NCBI RefSeq assembly: GCF_020921035.1
Contig: NC_063150.1
Location: 5,456,001 to 5,520,000, forward strand
Length of the DNA stretch: 64,000 bases
Direction: 5' to 3'
DNA from: Rhodamnia argentea
Lineage: Eukaryota; Streptophyta; Magnoliopsida; Myrtales; Myrtaceae
The position numbers and the translations under genes are program-made. Each line of letters starts with the position of its first letter. Position 1 is the stretch's first letter. Positions 38,249-49,503 of the stretch are shown here, in pieces. The notes beneath the pieces were generated by a model, which made no database searches, was not told the origin of the DNA, and saw nothing but the letters and a program-made list of their open reading frames with translations.

Positions 38249-38503
38249 ATCAAGTGTCGATGACCAGGAAGTCTACGTTCCTGGCTTTTCGTTTGGGCAA
38301 AAGACATTTAGAAGCATCTCTAACACATGAAGCGTTCCTTTTTTTTTTTTCTTTTTTTCTCCTCCTTTGTCCTTCTGTAGTTCCTTTTCCAAAGAATGAT
38401 AATTACTTGAGAGTGAAGGACAAAAAGAATCAACGGTGCCTATTTTGATTCCTTTAAATTGTTTTAGCGATGATTTTGGTATTATCATAGTGACAACCGA
38501 TAA

Positions 38504-38918
38504 GAGTATCTTGGGAAAAGTATACGAGAAGTGCCATAACTTTTGTATGGCGTTCACTTAAGTGCCATAACTTTCAAAACGTTCACTTAAGTGCCATAAC
38601 TTTTAAAAATCGTTCACTTGAGTGTCATGTTGACGTGGCAGACGGAAAAGCCGACGTGGTAGTCGAAAAAGTTACTGTAAAGGCCAGAAAAGTTATCGTA
38701 GACGTCGGAAAAGTTGACGTGGCACGCCGGAAAGCCGACATGTCATGCCGGAAAAGTTCTTGTAGGACTCAAGTGAACGATTTTGCTCCGACGTAGCATT
38801 CAAGTGAACGATTTTTGAAAGTTATGGCACTTAAGTGAACGTTTTGAAAGTTATAGCACTCAAGTGAACGCCGTACACAAGTTATGGCACTTTTAGTGTA
38901 CTTTTCTCAAGGATACTC
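38504..38918. mobile_element. Foldback element with tandem-repeat arms
   Basis: The outer ends GAGTATCTTGGGAAAAGTA and, on the other strand, GAGTATCCTTGAGAAAAGTA are near-perfect inverted repeats. The left arm holds successive units of 29-31 bases beginning TTCACTTAAGTGCCATAACT. The right arm holds the same units reverse-complemented (AGTTATGGCACTTAAGTGAA). The ~180-base centre is made of shorter repeats around AAAAGTTGACGTGGCA and GCCGGAAAAG. About 415 bases, with no ORF and no obvious target duplication. Confidence 0.85.
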
Positions 38919-38919
38919 G

Positions 38920-41200
38920 AAGCAAGCGATGCTCCTCCTGTCAGCTCAAATTCCTCTAGCGAGGACACGAGGAGTTTCTGTACTTGCTGTCTGAAATGTT
39001 AGTATTTCAGACAACTGTAGGAAAAAGGGGCAACTGATACAAGGTGGAGGTTGCCTAGTTTCTTAAATGGCCTTCTGGATTGCATCCTCGATTAAACTCC
39101 CTGAAGCTGCAAGTTCATTCTGCATTGGAACTGCTATTGGAGTCCCACTTCCGAGGTTTTAAGTTTCCTATTTGCATCCGAGATCGAAATAATCGGTCAG
39201 AAAGATACCAAATCGCTCCCAATCCTGCAAATCTGCAAGTTCTTACGCAGATCTCAAAACAAGCTAGCTTGCCTTATTAACCGAACACAATCTCCAGGCG
39301 AATCTACACGACAGGGAACCTTGCCTAGTTAATAACGGATCAGAAGACGCAGCAGTTGGCCATGAACTGCACTGGCATGGCTCAACGTCATAAACTCATG
39401 ACCGGTCCTGTTCCAGGCATCATTACGAAATCTAAGGGGAAAAATCACTGCTTCTTTACATTTCGAAGGCTCGCGAGTCTGGTCGAAAGATAGTTTCTCC
39501 GAGTAACAACAAACAACGGTCACTGTATCCGACAATTCGACTTCGAAGGAACAAATGAGTCGAGAAAGAGTTTGGAGTTTCCATTTCTATGAAAAGCAAG
39601 ACTGATGAAATGCTTTCATTTTATGCACGCTGGCAGATGTTGCGTGACTCCACTTCGATTAATGATCGACCCCTTGTAACCACTGGTTCGGGTGAAAAAG
39701 GTCGGGAAGTTCATGGGTTGCCATTATCTCTCGATCGACTAGGCGCACGATCACCATTAATGGAGACCTTCGAGCTTTAGATCCGGCTCGCGCAGCCCAT
39801 TTCGATGACGGATCCCCTGAAAAAGGCAGGATTTACATGAAAAGGAAAATACCCACCAGGCAAATCACGCACGATGCAAGCCGACGTTGACAATTGGCAC
39901 GATTGACTCGAAAAATTCCAAGAGAGCAAAAAATTGCGATGCGAGACAAAAGAGTGGCATCGGAATTTACTAGGTACAAACACATTCCACCCAAAGACCA
40001 AAGTTCCATTTTACGTCCACGGTTGTTTTATTTAGTTCGAGAAATCGTCGTGATATACGACAGAGACGATGAGAAAAAACATCGTAGTCTTAATTTCTCA
40101 CGTCTCCGTCAAGGCATATCTCATCATAAGTATTAATTACATTTTGGTGAAACATCTCGCCTTGCCTTCACGATGGGAGGGAAACTAGATCTCATCAGAT
40201 CGGTCGAACGATGTCTTGATCATTCATAGAATAGTATGACCTCGTAATTTGTACTCGGATTGAATCTTTAACGAGGACTTTCATGTATATCTTGGTAAAT
40301 CACGAGCCCCAGTAAATAAGCCGCATTCGAACCCCTAAACAGATGCGAATAGGCATACGGTCCTACCGATAAGGAAATTGGAAACGCTAGTATTGTAGAG
40401 CAAAAATTAGAGAGAAGAAAATTAGAGATAGGACAAAAAAGAAAAACCCTAGGCAGGTGTCCTAATGAGGAAATATGAGCGCTGGATTCGCATCGACATC
40501 TCCATGCCTCAACCGCTAACTCAACTTGGAAACGTATCATAACTTAGCTTTTTCTAGTGTAATTAAATGTGAAGAAGTAGATCATATATGTGCCAGACAA
40601 GGGATTTGCAGAGATGGTGTGGTACTTTATCTTGGCTAGATCTCCCGAGCAAGAATTGGATCTAGAATCTTCGATCACCATATTTACTCCGCTAATAAGG
40701 GAGATATAGAGATTTCGATTTGAACGCATACGATCTCGAGATAAGCCCAAGCAAAGCACCTACCAGCAGATGATGCCATCTAATTTATACAGTACAGAGC
40801 CGTGTGAAAATCGTATATGAAAATAGCAACTTAATTGGAGCTACGTCGCTTTTACTTTTACCCCGTATATTAGTCATTTACGTTAAATCTTTAACTATTT
40901 ATAATTCCGATCGCGTAACGTGGAATCTCCGTTCTGAGCGGGACGAAAGTTAAACGATAAATTATTTTTTTTTATATTTTCTATAACATTTATTTTTTAT
41001 TCGAGAGTGAAAAGGAGGAGAAAAAATAAACAAATAAAAAGGCCGGTTGCTCCATGCCTTTCAAATTTCGAAAACTCTGCCCAAGACAAACAAAAGAGGC
41101 CTTTTCACCCACACTCTCGGTTCTCAATCACCCTACGAAAACACCCTTTTGTCGACAAGAAAAGCGAAACTAAACAGCGTTCAAAAAATTCCAAATAAAT
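38920..41200. other. Gene-free stretch upstream of VAMP721/722
   Basis: No ORF with recognisable domains on either strand, and no clear terminal repeats. The last ~350 bases before 41538 are pyrimidine-rich and are likely promoter and leader of the next gene. Confidence 0.5.
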
Positions 41201-41415
41201 AAATATCGACCGAATTTTTTTTTTGTGAAAATCCGAATAATAAATACAAGATAAGATGAACGGGCGACAGCGTGGCATTCGCGTTAATTCCGATGAAACT
41301 CGGGGTCAGCTTAACAACTCCCCATCGCTCCCGAACAAGAAGTTTCAGTACGCGACTTTGCTTCAACCGAAGTCCATTCCCTTTCTCTCTCTAGATAAAT
41401 TCAAATCCGATTCCT

Positions 41416-41440
41416 CCTCTCTCTCTCTCTCTTTCTCTCT
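41416..41440. repeat. (CT)n tract in the VAMP721/722 leader
   Basis: CTCTCTCTCTCT with one interruption, about 100 bases upstream of the ATG at 41538, in the transcript direction. Typical pyrimidine-rich plant 5' leader. Confidence 0.85.
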
Positions 41441-41537
41441 TGGCCCCCGGTCGTCGTCCTCGTCTTCGTCGCCGCCTCCTCCATCGCAGAGCCGCGGAGA
41501 GAGAGGGTGCGGAGAGAGCGCGAGACGCGGGTGCGGG

Positions 41538-43976
41538 ATGGGGCAACAGTCGCTGATCTACAGCTTCGTGGCTCGGGGCACGGTGATACTGGCCGAGTTC
41601 ACCGAGTTCACCGGCAATTTCACCAGCGTCGCCTTCCAGTGCCTCCAGAAGCTCCCCGCCACCAACAACAAGTTCACCTACAGCTGCGACGGCCACACCT
41701 TCAACTTCCTCGTCGACGACGGCTTCAGTAAGTTGCATCTCCCGCTTCGATCGATCTCTGTGGATTTGGTTTCCAAGTCTTCGCGCTCTGATCTGTGCGA
41801 CTGTGCGCTTGATTTGGTCCGATCTGTTCCGCGCGCTTCGTTTCGGGGGAGTTGATCGTATGCGTAGGGAAATGATGTGATCAGGACGGTCTGCCCGTAT
41901 TGTTTCGATTCTACGCGATTGGGATAAATATTCTGTAAGCATGTGATGATTAGGTCTGGCGTCTCCCGATGTATTCTTACGAAAACTTCGCAGGAAAATA
42001 CTGCTCGGTAAAAGTCTTTCTGGTTATGTTGACTTCAGTTGAAATGCTTTGACTGAGCACTCCGAAAAATTCTGCAGTTGGTCTCTTGATAAACCTTTAG
42101 GATTTCTATGTGATTGCTATAATTCTGCTGAAGTTTGATTGAAACAACGGTTCTGTTGGTAGCACGGACTGATTCCGTGAAGATGATACTCATGCACACA
42201 CAGAAACATTGAATTTATATAGGTATTCCTGATGTTTTATTCGCTGCTGGATGTTTAGCTGTAGTGTTCATGGGTTAAGATCTAAGTAAGATCAAAGGAA
42301 ATGACTCTACTAGTGCTAGGCTTCTTGGCCGTGCCTGAACAAACTCTGGAACCAACACTTACCGTCATACTCATATTAAAATAGAATTTAAGATGGGGAT
42401 GATTTCATCCTCTATTTGGCGAGGTAGCAAAGCATATATTGACTGAAAGCAGTGAACTAGGATGCAAATTACACTAATGTTGTGGAACCCAATCAGTTAA
42501 CCAAGGGACCACTATCTTTTTTCGCTTACCGCTCAAATTTCCTTACCTTGTCTTTGGGGTTTGGATTTGGGTCACTTTTAGTTACCCGTGGTAGCATGCT
42601 AAACTTGACTAGTCATTTTTTGCAGCATACTGTGTGGTGGCTGTTGAGTCCGTCGGTCGGCAAGTTCCAATTGCTTTCCTTGAGCGAATCAAGGAGGATT
42701 TTACGAAGAGATATGGCGGTGGAAAAGCTGCAACTGCAGTTGCCAAAAGCCTAAACAGGGAATTTGGGTGAACTTTTTTCTTAATCCAGTCTAATTGATA
42801 GTGTTCCACAGTTGCAAAATACTTTGGGGTTAAGACTTTGTACTTGACATAGGCCCAAATTGAAGGAGCAGATGCAGTACTGTGTGGATCATCCAGAGGA
42901 GATCAGCAAGATTGCTAAAGTAAAAGCCCAGGTCTCAGAAGTAAAAGGAGTTATGATGGAAAATATTGAGAAAGTAAGGCAAATTAGCATCTGTTTACAA
43001 TTTCTCACTGATTATCTGAACAGGAAGTTGATTTCTTAATTTCTTATTGGGTTTTGGATTGCATGATGTATATCATCAATCTCATTCATGAACAGACGAA
43101 CTTTAAATGGGTTACATTGCAATGTGTGGTTATATTCCTTATGGATTTCATTCTGCTTTGCAGGTTCTTGATCGTGGGGAGAAAATTGAGCTTTTGGTCG
43201 ACAAAACTGAGAACCTTCGATCTCAGGTAGGGACATGCATGTTTTGTCTTGATGACTCTCTAGGCAGTCAAAATGGGCACATCTCACGACATTTGTTTTA
43301 AACATGGTCATGTTTGTCCCGTGCATTCTGGTTGAGTTTTGCAATTGGTCAGAACCTCTTATTTATGGATGAAGAAAAACCAGCACAGGATAAAACATAC
43401 CCAAACTCGAGCTTAAAGGGGACTGATAATACATGGCATCCTGATTTAGAGAGATGATTTGACTAATGGATTGTATATGGTTTGTAGCCTGTGTAAACTG
43501 GGTTGGACACATGACTTGTACCTGAACATGTCAACACCTGTGCATGTCCGCGCCTCTCCTTTCAAAAGAAGTGCATTGTTTTAAGTGTCCAGTTAAGTGA
43601 AGCCATGGGGTGAAACACATAGTTGCTCTTATTTGGGCTTTCCGTCAAGCACTCACAGTAGTCAATAATTTAGCCGAGGGTGATATTATCGTCCTCTAAA
43701 AGGGTTCCTTTCTGTTGATTCTCCTCAGCTCCTACCATTAAATAATTGTCGGAATAATTGCTTTTCATTTAGAGATTCCCCATTCTTTTAAGCTGGAGTT
43801 GGATTGCACTTACACTCTCTCTTATTCAGGCACAAGATTTCAGGCAACAGGGAACTCAGATCAGAAGGAAGATGTGGCTGCAGAACATGAAGGTCAAGCT
43901 GATCGTCCTCGGCATTTTGATTGCTTTGATTCTCATCATCGTCCTATCTATCTGTGGCAACCACAAATGTAAATAA
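41538..43976 (+). CDS. VAMP721: VAMP721/722-type longin R-SNARE
   Basis: Five coding exons at 41538-41727, 42626-42767, 42853-42973, 43164-43226 and 43830-43976, all GT-AG and in frame, giving 220 residues, the family length. The N-terminal longin domain ([20 protein letters not shown] to about residue 120) is followed by an R-SNARE helix carrying [20 protein letters not shown]. The ionic-layer arginine is Arg155. The sequence [10 protein letters not shown] precedes a single C-terminal membrane anchor (about residues 195-214) and a short CGNHKCK tail. In plants VAMP721/722 sit on secretory vesicles and pair with plasma-membrane syntaxins such as SYP121 and with KNOLLE at the cell plate. It is convergent with pantothenate synthetase. 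Which paralogue (721, 722 or close relative) cannot be decided here. Confidence 0.95.
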
Positions 43977-44858
43977 ATTTTGGTGCTTTGAAGGGGTTAC
44001 ATAGTTTCCAGTCACACAATATGGACGCGCCTTCTATATGACAGTATTTAATTGCTGTGTATAGGCTTGTACTCTGAACTTTTGTTCTAGCGAGTCTCAA
44101 GTGTGCTATTTGAACTTTCTGGTTCTTGAGATGTCTATGAGTCTGTCTTTGGCAGAATTCTTTGTGCTCATCGGTTGCTGTAGATCCGGTCCTCACTAAT
44201 TGGTTGGGAAGGGAAACTCCCACAGACAATTGAGATTTCCGAGCCATTTTTCAACTAAGAATAAGGGTGTATGCCCTTAACCTGTTTCCGATTTCTACTT
44301 TCCTTGATAGTCAGACTCATCACGTAGCTTAGTACATGGCAAAGGAAAAGTGATTTTGGTAAGTGCTTTTTATTCTGTAAGCTCTATCATAGTTGGCCGG
44401 GCAATTCTCTAGACTACATATCTCTAGACTGGCAATTCGAGGAGCTTTGACTACGGGAGTCTACATTGGCGAATCCCTGGTTTTGACATTTTGGACCGAT
44501 GAACATGTCACGGAGCCACAAGGTGTATTTACCTAGCAACCATTACGACTGATGAAATCGGACCAGATCTGACGAGAAAACAAAAAAATGAAGTCAGACC
44601 AGATTGTCAAAGTTGTTAGTATATTGATTGTGCCAGATCCACAGATGCTTCAAATAAATGTATCTTAATTACTTAAGCATAGTTTTAGGGTCGATAATCC
44701 TCAAGTGACCAACATCGGCAGTCTCCACTGAACTGTGTCAAAACCAGAAATTATTGGTAGTGCCACCAGCAGAGATCGGTCATTTGGGCCGCCACAGAAG
44801 CGGAAAGAAAAAGGAAACTCTTCCTCATGACAAATTGACAAAGCACAAAAATGTTCTT
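43977..44858. other. Spacer between convergent VAMP721/722 and pantothenate synthetase
   Basis: 880 bases holding the 3' UTRs of both genes. No repeat or further gene visible. Confidence 0.6.
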
Positions 44859-47529
44859 TCATACATTGATTTCTATGTTGTCGATCAGCCTGACCTTCCC
44901 AAACCAGGCGGCGACACAGAGGACAACGGGGCTCCTGATTTCTTCAACTGCCTCTAAACTCTCTTGATCTACAATCTGCAGATATGTGCATGAGACTAAT
45001 AAGTAAATCGGAGTACTGACTGTAGTATTGCCACCACCAGAAAGGAAATCTAATGAGGGATGGCAATCTATTTTACCAAAGACTTCAATGTTTTATCAGT
45101 TCTTAGGGAGCAACATTCATTTAGAAAGATAACAGAAGCCGAAATTTGGAGAGTAATGAGCCTTTGTGAACTCCTTATTGTTTCCTAAGTGGATTGGAAA
45201 TAGCCGAGACTTTGGTTATGCAAATCCCAGGTCCCAAATTCAATAGTTACTGTAGAATTGAAGGCAAAGACGCAACTCCAGCTCCTTGCATGTTGAATGC
45301 AACCTATTACTCTCAAACTTGTCATTTGCCGCTAGTGCAACACCATGTCCTCATCAACCGAACCAGGGGAACATCTTATACTAAAAGCAGGGAATTTGTC
45401 TACATGTGCTATGTTCTATAACCTTTGATACCATGGCTATTCTACCAACTATATCTTGACCTAATCCCATAGTGTAACTAAAGCAATATCAATTCTATAC
45501 ATCATCAGACCAAGGTATTAAATCATACAGACAAACGATTTGGCTAAAGAGACATGCGCCTCACCTCAGCATAATCAATCTTCCCACCAGCTGCCTGTAT
45601 TGCTTGGATGACAGAGTCCTTTAAATTTTGGCAGTTAACTTCACCCTTTTCTGTGGCAGATTTAGCTCTTGACAATGACCTGCTTATGGACAATGCCTGC
45701 ATGGTACTGCAGATGTTACAATAAAAACAAGTCTGAACTAAAAGTTATCACATAAGCAACTGCACCTCCAACAATTCTCTTAGATTGAAAAAAAAAAACT
45801 GGCCAAAACTAAGTTGAAAAGTAACATGTCATACAAAGCATTCGCACAAGTGAATAAAAGTCGAGAATAGTCGACAAACTTTTGTCAGAAAACTGAGGGA
45901 AAGTGTAAAGGGACGAGATAAAAAAATCTCCATCTCCTTGTGAGACACAAGACAAAGAGCATTTACAAATTCTACTCAAGTGAATGAGATAGAGAGGAAT
46001 GAGGAACCTTTTCCCTTTCTTCAGGTGAGAGATGCACATTGCGTGAGCTCAGTGCAAGGCCATCATGATCTCGCATTACCTCAGAACCTATCACTTGTAT
46101 GGAAAAGTCAAGATCCCGAACCTGGGGCAGGCATAAGGAAAGAAATGATTAGCAACAATACTTACAATCCTGTTAATCATCAGTAGTGCCATTTCCATAA
46201 AGCCCTTCAAAGATGCAAGTGTGAATAAACTAGATAGACTACACAACCAAGAAAAGAAACAGGAAAACCAGCTGAGTGAACATGACCAAGCCCATATCAT
46301 AAACTTACTTGTTAAGCAAGATGGTGCAATAAAATAATAAGCATTGGAGTCAGCTACCAAAACACATTATTGGCAAATTGATTCTCGACAAGTTTAAGCA
46401 ATGTTAGAATAACTGATGGCAATGTCAATAGCATTTCTAACATTCTAAACCACCAACTAACAAAAACATGAAAAGAAAATTTTCAGACTAATGCACAAAT
46501 ATCATTGAAGCCCTCATGTTGAATTATTCCATATAGTTGTAACAGAGTAAAAATCCAATCCACATATATTTTTTATAGCCAGGCAGCCTCAAACTCTCAG
46601 TTAAGAAATATGAAGTAAATGCATCTCATACATTGCAGTAGAACAACAAAAGAAAAACAGCAATCCAAATCATTAGCTACCAGGCTTCACATGAGCACAG
46701 AACAGAATCTTTCACCTATGGCTAAAACAACATCAGATTTTCAAATTAAATCTAATACTACCACTCTGCCAATTCAGTCATATTTACCACCAAAAACCGT
46801 CAACAATTTCGAAACTGGCATGCACTGACAATGACTACATTCTAGAAGCAAGGCTATCATACAAATTGGAAAAATAATGAACTTCTCTGAGAATCAGCCC
46901 TTTTCCCGCCACACCCAAATTAACATATCCAAAAGACTCACCAACCGCCTAATTATCCGCCATTGCTGGTAATCCTTCTTGCCGAACACACCCACATCAG
47001 GCTCTACAATGTTGAACAGCTTGGTGACCACAGTGGCCACCCCTCTAAAGAACACAGGCCTGCTCTTCCCACACAAGCCCTTCTCCAACCTCTCCACCCT
47101 CACCCACGTCTCGTGCCCCAAACCCTTCCCCTCCACACAAGAGACGGACCCATTATCACCATCAACACCAGAAGCAGCAGCCTGGTCACCAACCCCGCGT
47201 TGACCATAATCGTAAAGATTGTGGGGATGAAAGACAACATCCACACCGCCGGGAACAGCCTTGAGCTTGCTCATGTCGCCCTCGAAATCGGATGGGTAAG
47301 TCGAAAGATCCTCGGAGGGAGCGAACTGGCCGGGGTTCACGTAGACAGAGACCACGACGACGTCGGCGTGGCGGTGGGCTTCTCGGATGAGGGACAGGTG
47401 GCCCTCGTGGAGGTAACCCATGGTGGGCACAAGGCCAATGGTCTTGCCCTGGCGCCTCACGGACCTCGACCACTTCCTCATCTCGGTTTTGTCAGTGATG
47501 ACCAATGGTTCTTTGGTGGGCGACGCCAT
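44859..47529 (-). CDS. PTS: Pantothenate synthetase (pantoate-beta-alanine ligase)
   Basis: Four coding exons, minus strand: 46942-47529, 46008-46121, 45565-45696 and 44859-44975, all GT-AG and phase 0, giving 316 residues. Class-I-synthetase-type signatures are present: the HxGH box His41-Glu-Gly-His44 in PTMGYLHEGHLSLIREA, the GKKDYQQ loop near residue 185, and LALSSRN at 218-224, the KMSKS equivalent. The enzyme joins pantoate and beta-alanine with ATP (giving AMP and pyrophosphate) to make pantothenate, the CoA precursor. Residues around 110-135 (GDQAAASGVDGDNGS) are a low-complexity insertion of the kind seen in plant enzymes compared with bacterial PanC. No transit peptide is evident, in line with the cytosolic location reported for plants. 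Confidence 0.96.
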
Positions 47530-47769
47530 TGGAAGACGCTGGAAGGGATTGGGAGCGAGGAATTTTCTGGGTCACTTGAGAGAGGGAGAGCAGAAATTGG
47601 CTAAGGCCGAAGGAGAATACGGCCGCTCGGATGGATTAAGCTTGTTGTTCAGTGGTTGAGTCATTGAAGAACGTCGCAAAGCGAAAGGAGATGGAGAGAA
47701 GGGGGCAAATCGATGGAGTTTTTTTGGAGGATGTGCGGCGGCTGGGGTTGAAGTCAGAAACGGCGACAT

Positions 47770-49503
47770 TTGTACTTTCTTTGTTTTTTTCTTTTTTTTG
47801 GTCGTGACTTTCTTATAAGCATGTCTTTAGAAACGGCGACATTTAATTGAATTTAGGTAAAAATTAAAGAAGTGAAATCAAATCCAAGCATGTCTTTATA
47901 AATTGATATATCAAGTTATGAGATAAATTATTATTATCAAGTGTCGCGTCGTAATCATTCATTGACATTCTATCCGTTCATTTCAGCCCATGCATTTCAA
48001 GAACTCGTTCTTTTAGAGTGTAACGAATTATACCCGTGCGAGAATTTTTTACTTTTGTCTTCTTTTATACATTTCAATTAATCAATTGGTGCTGTAACAA
48101 GTCGATTATCGTCATATAACAAATGAATAACAAAAATACGATAATGCAATTATCTTGTGCATTTAACATGATTATGTTATAGTATACAAATCAATATGAT
48201 ATTCTTTTGTTTTCTCATTACAAGGCACAAATTAGCAACAAAATGCAATTATTGAATTCGATAGCACAAATGATCCGTGAATTTTGGTCCCATGTAAAAT
48301 ATCATCCATGAACTTTTAATTTGTGCAATGTGATCGTTGAGCCGTTCATAAATGTGCAATGTAATCCCTAAATTATATGAAAATGTTTAAAATTCTAGGC
48401 ACCGCATTGAACAAATTTACATTGCAAATATAATATGCACATTGAACCAAAGTTCAAGAATCAATTGTATCATTTTCCCGTAATCCTTTTATCTCGAGAA
48501 AGCACACGCCTCATGTAAATCGAGGCCCATTAAGGATATCATTATGGGAATATCCCAGTTTGATTTTATTTCCTAAGTTCCTAGCCTCGTTTCTGCCTTA
48601 TGTGCACATGTGCTCATAACAAGTGTTCATAAGACGAGAAAAAACCAGAGAAGGTAAGATTTGGAAACGAGTAAGCACGACCACAATGCAAGACCTATGG
48701 AGGATCCTCTTGCGTCTTCCCACCAGAGTGAACAGGCAGGTAAGAAGAACAGATTTGGCGGGGGAAGAGAAGAGAGGCTTGGATCTTGGACTGTCTTCAC
48801 AGGAGCAAATTAAGATGAGTTAAGTAAAGAGGAGCGATTGATCAACATGGCAAGTCTCAGAGCGATCATGGCAGCGCATCGTTGCAATGCTCAACAGAAT
48901 TCTCCACTTTAATAAACAATTTTGTGCAAGTGAGGTATTTTATTCAATAAACGATTTTGATAGCAACAGTCCACACAAACAAGCACCCAGAATGAATTAT
49001 GTTCTTCGGTCTCGTGCCTAATCGGATATGCCTACACATCCTTTCCATCTAAAAGGAAACAAAAAATCAACGGAAGGACGGAAGGTACGATTACAAATAT
49101 TTAGCTGCAAAGGCAGCATACATTTACAGAAATCAGTGAAATTTTATGGTCAGATTATCACTTGTCAAGACCAAAAACTATATAACATCTTCCATCATCG
49201 CTCTGTACATAGGAGGTTAGAGAGAGCGCAGAAGGAGAAGGGTGTTTGCGAACACCAGAGAAAAATGGTTGGCCAAAAGAACCAACGGGTGGGAAAAGAA
49301 TTCCACCAAAAGGACTTAAAACTATACGCTTAAAGCCAAAACTTTGACCAATAAGACCTTCCTCATCCATATCGCGAGCGAGGGGGGGAGGGGGGACACA
49401 ACAGAATACCACTGTTACTTGCCTGTTATAAACACAACTCTGATAGAAGTTCAATTCACTGGTCAACGCAAGCATTCACTTAGATGAGGAGACTGATCTC
49501 CGG
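47770..49503. other. Intergenic stretch upstream of pantothenate synthetase
   Basis: Near 47530-47770 probably lies the pantothenate synthetase promoter. 48255-48480 holds a repeat described separately. The rest has only short ORFs without domains, and the right end includes the 3' UTR of the Alba gene. Confidence 0.5.
48255..48480. mobile_element. AT-rich inverted-phrase repeat (family also at 24690-25045)
   Basis: Begins AGCACAAATGATCCGTGAA and ends near AAGAATCAATTGTATCATT. Internal phrases TGCAATGTGATC, CATGAACTTTTAATTTG and ACCAAAGTTCAAG parallel the repeat at 24690-25045. No ORF. Confidence 0.45.

Noticed and set aside
41391..41942. 183-residue minus-strand ORF opposite VAMP721/722 exon 1
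   Set aside because: Low-complexity antisense of a GC-rich exon and leader. The plus strand encodes the recognisable longin domain.
46963..47604. 213-residue plus-strand ORF opposite pantothenate synthetase exon 1
   Set aside because: The minus-strand frame gives a complete, motif-bearing enzyme. The plus-strand translation has no family features.
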